Below, piece by piece: positions 5,584-6,290 of a stretch of 6,290 nt of DNA. The DNA is from Paracoccaceae bacterium (GTDB lineage: Bacteria; Pseudomonadota; Alphaproteobacteria; Rhodobacterales; Rhodobacteraceae). A model generated the notes under the pieces. It had not been told where the DNA came from and made no database searches. It saw only the letters and a list, made by a program, of their open reading frames with translations. Location: assembly GCA_026982515.1 (NCBI GenBank), contig JALSGY010000033.1:1-6290 (forward strand). The letters run 5' to 3'. The first letter of the stretch is position 1. Each line of letters opens with the position of its first letter. A program made the translations under genes and the position numbers.

Positions 5584-6290
5584 ATGGCCGATGGCAACAA
5601 CGACATCGAACAGCAGATCCGAGACGCTCTGGACGTTCCCTGTCTGAAGCCGGGAGCAATGGAGGGCCTCAAGCCCTTCGTGGCTGCCCCCGAGCATCAG
5701 GAAAAGCTGGGCTTCCCCGGCGAGCTGGTGCCCGACTGGAAGGAAAAGGCGCTGGCCAAGATGAAGGAACTGGCCGAGAAGAACCGCGCCTTCCAGGTCT
5801 ATCTCGACGCCTGCGTGAAATGCGGCGCCTGCACCGACAAGTGTCACTATTTCCTGGGCACGGGCGATCCCAAGAACATGCCGGTGGCACGCCAGGACCT
5901 GTTGCGCTCGGTCTATCGGCGCTATTTCACCTTTGCGGGAAAGTATTTCCCGTGGCTGGTGGGGGCACGCGATCTGACCGAAGAGGTGCTGCAGGAATGG
6001 TATTCCTACTATCACCAGTGCTCCGAGTGCCGCCGCTGTTCGGTCTTCTGCCCCTACGGGATCGACACTGCCGAGATCACCATGGCGGCGCGTGAAATTC
6101 TCGATCACGTGGGGGTCGGGCAGAAATACTCCAACGAGATCATCGGCAAGGTCAAGACCGTCGGCAACAACCTGGGGTTGAACCCCAAGGCCCTGCGCGC
6201 CACGCTGGAGGACCTTGAGGAGGACATCGAGGACGACACCGGCATCTCGGTGCGCATCCCGCTTGATGAGAAGGGCGCCGACATCCTGCT
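5584..6290 (+). CDS. dsrK: DsrK, HdrD-like iron-sulfur subunit, C-terminus cut by right edge
   Basis: Cytoplasm-facing catalytic subunit of DsrMKJOP, similar to the HdrD subunit of heterodisulfide reductase; it is believed to act on the cysteines of DsrC. The 235 visible codons begin MADGNNDIEQQIRDALDVPC. Two [4Fe-4S] ferredoxin motifs are seen: C77-xx-C80-xx-C83-xxx-C87 (CVKCGACTDKC) and C146-xx-C149-xx-C152-xxx-C156 (CSECRRCSVFC). The later CCG-type motifs that bind the special catalytic cluster in this family would lie past the window. AGGAG at 5572-5576 is 7 bases before the ATG, and the gap to dsrM is 15 bases, so the two are translated as a pair. The reading frame stays open to the last base with no sign of damage. 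Confidence 0.95.
   Translation, partial: MADGNNDIEQQIRDALDVPCLKPGAMEGLKPFVAAPEHQEKLGFPGELVPDWKEKALAKMKELAEKNRAFQVYLDACVKCGACTDKCHYFLGTGDPKNMPVARQDLLRSVYRRYFTFAGKYFPWLVGARDLTEEVLQEWYSYYHQCSECRRCSVFCPYGIDTAEITMAAREILDHVGVGQKYSNEIIGKVKTVGNNLGLNPKALRATLEDLEEDIEDDTGISVRIPLDEKGADIL

Noticed and set aside
4803..6095. 430-residue open frame on the + strand across dsrM and dsrK
   Set aside because: Out of frame with both genes, which carry clear heme and cluster motifs; composition rich in Gly, Arg and Ala.
4867..6108. 413-residue open frame on the - strand opposite dsrM and dsrK
   Set aside because: Antisense shadow of two recognised genes.
1..6290. CRISPR array, tRNA, rRNA, insertion sequence or phage attachment site
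   Set aside because: No spaced direct repeats, RNA-gene signatures, transposase-like frames or terminal inverted repeats were seen on either strand.

Overview
The window is the start of an oxidative-type (reverse) dissimilatory sulfite reductase operon, in the order dsrA-dsrB-dsrE-dsrF-dsrH-dsrC-dsrM-dsrK, all on the + strand from about 801 to the right edge. The dsrEFH block sits directly behind dsrAB, there is no dsrD, and DsrE and DsrH have their conserved cysteines. By established knowledge this points to a sulfur-oxidising bacterium rather than a sulfate reducer. The high GC content, strong C/G bias at third codon positions and the Allochromatium-like gene order suggest a member of the Pseudomonadota (phototrophic or chemolithotrophic). 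Alphaproteobacteria versus Gammaproteobacteria cannot be settled by eye.

Layout. Positions 1-554 (- strand) hold the N-terminal 184 codons of a TauD/TfdA-like Fe(II)/2-oxoglutarate dioxygenase that runs off the left edge and is transcribed away from dsr. Positions 555-800 are the divergent intergenic region. It has an AT-rich patch (about 631-680) with a plausible sigma70-type promoter, followed by a GC-rich stretch that can fold and would form the dsrA leader. dsrA (801-2108) and dsrB (2173-3258) are separated by 64 bases containing a perfect 8-bp hairpin. dsrE (GTG start, 3274), dsrF and dsrH follow with very short gaps. dsrC starts at 4458 after a 54-base gap, dsrM (GTG start, 4846) after a 55-base gap, and dsrK (5584) is cut by the right edge. 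The rest of the usual cluster (for example dsrL, J, O, P, N) would be expected beyond 6290 but is not visible.

How the genes work together (established for the family). DsrEFH passes sulfane sulfur to the C-terminal cysteines of DsrC. The membrane complex DsrMKJOP is thought to oxidise DsrC and its bound sulfur to a trisulfide, feeding electrons to the membrane pool. Siroheme enzyme DsrAB then releases the sulfur as sulfite in the cytoplasm. Each gene here keeps the ligands or catalytic cysteines this scheme needs, so the pathway section looks intact and functional.

No wholly new system is evident. The parts most worth a second look are the divergent dioxygenase, the foldable dsrA leader and the hairpin between dsrA and dsrB.
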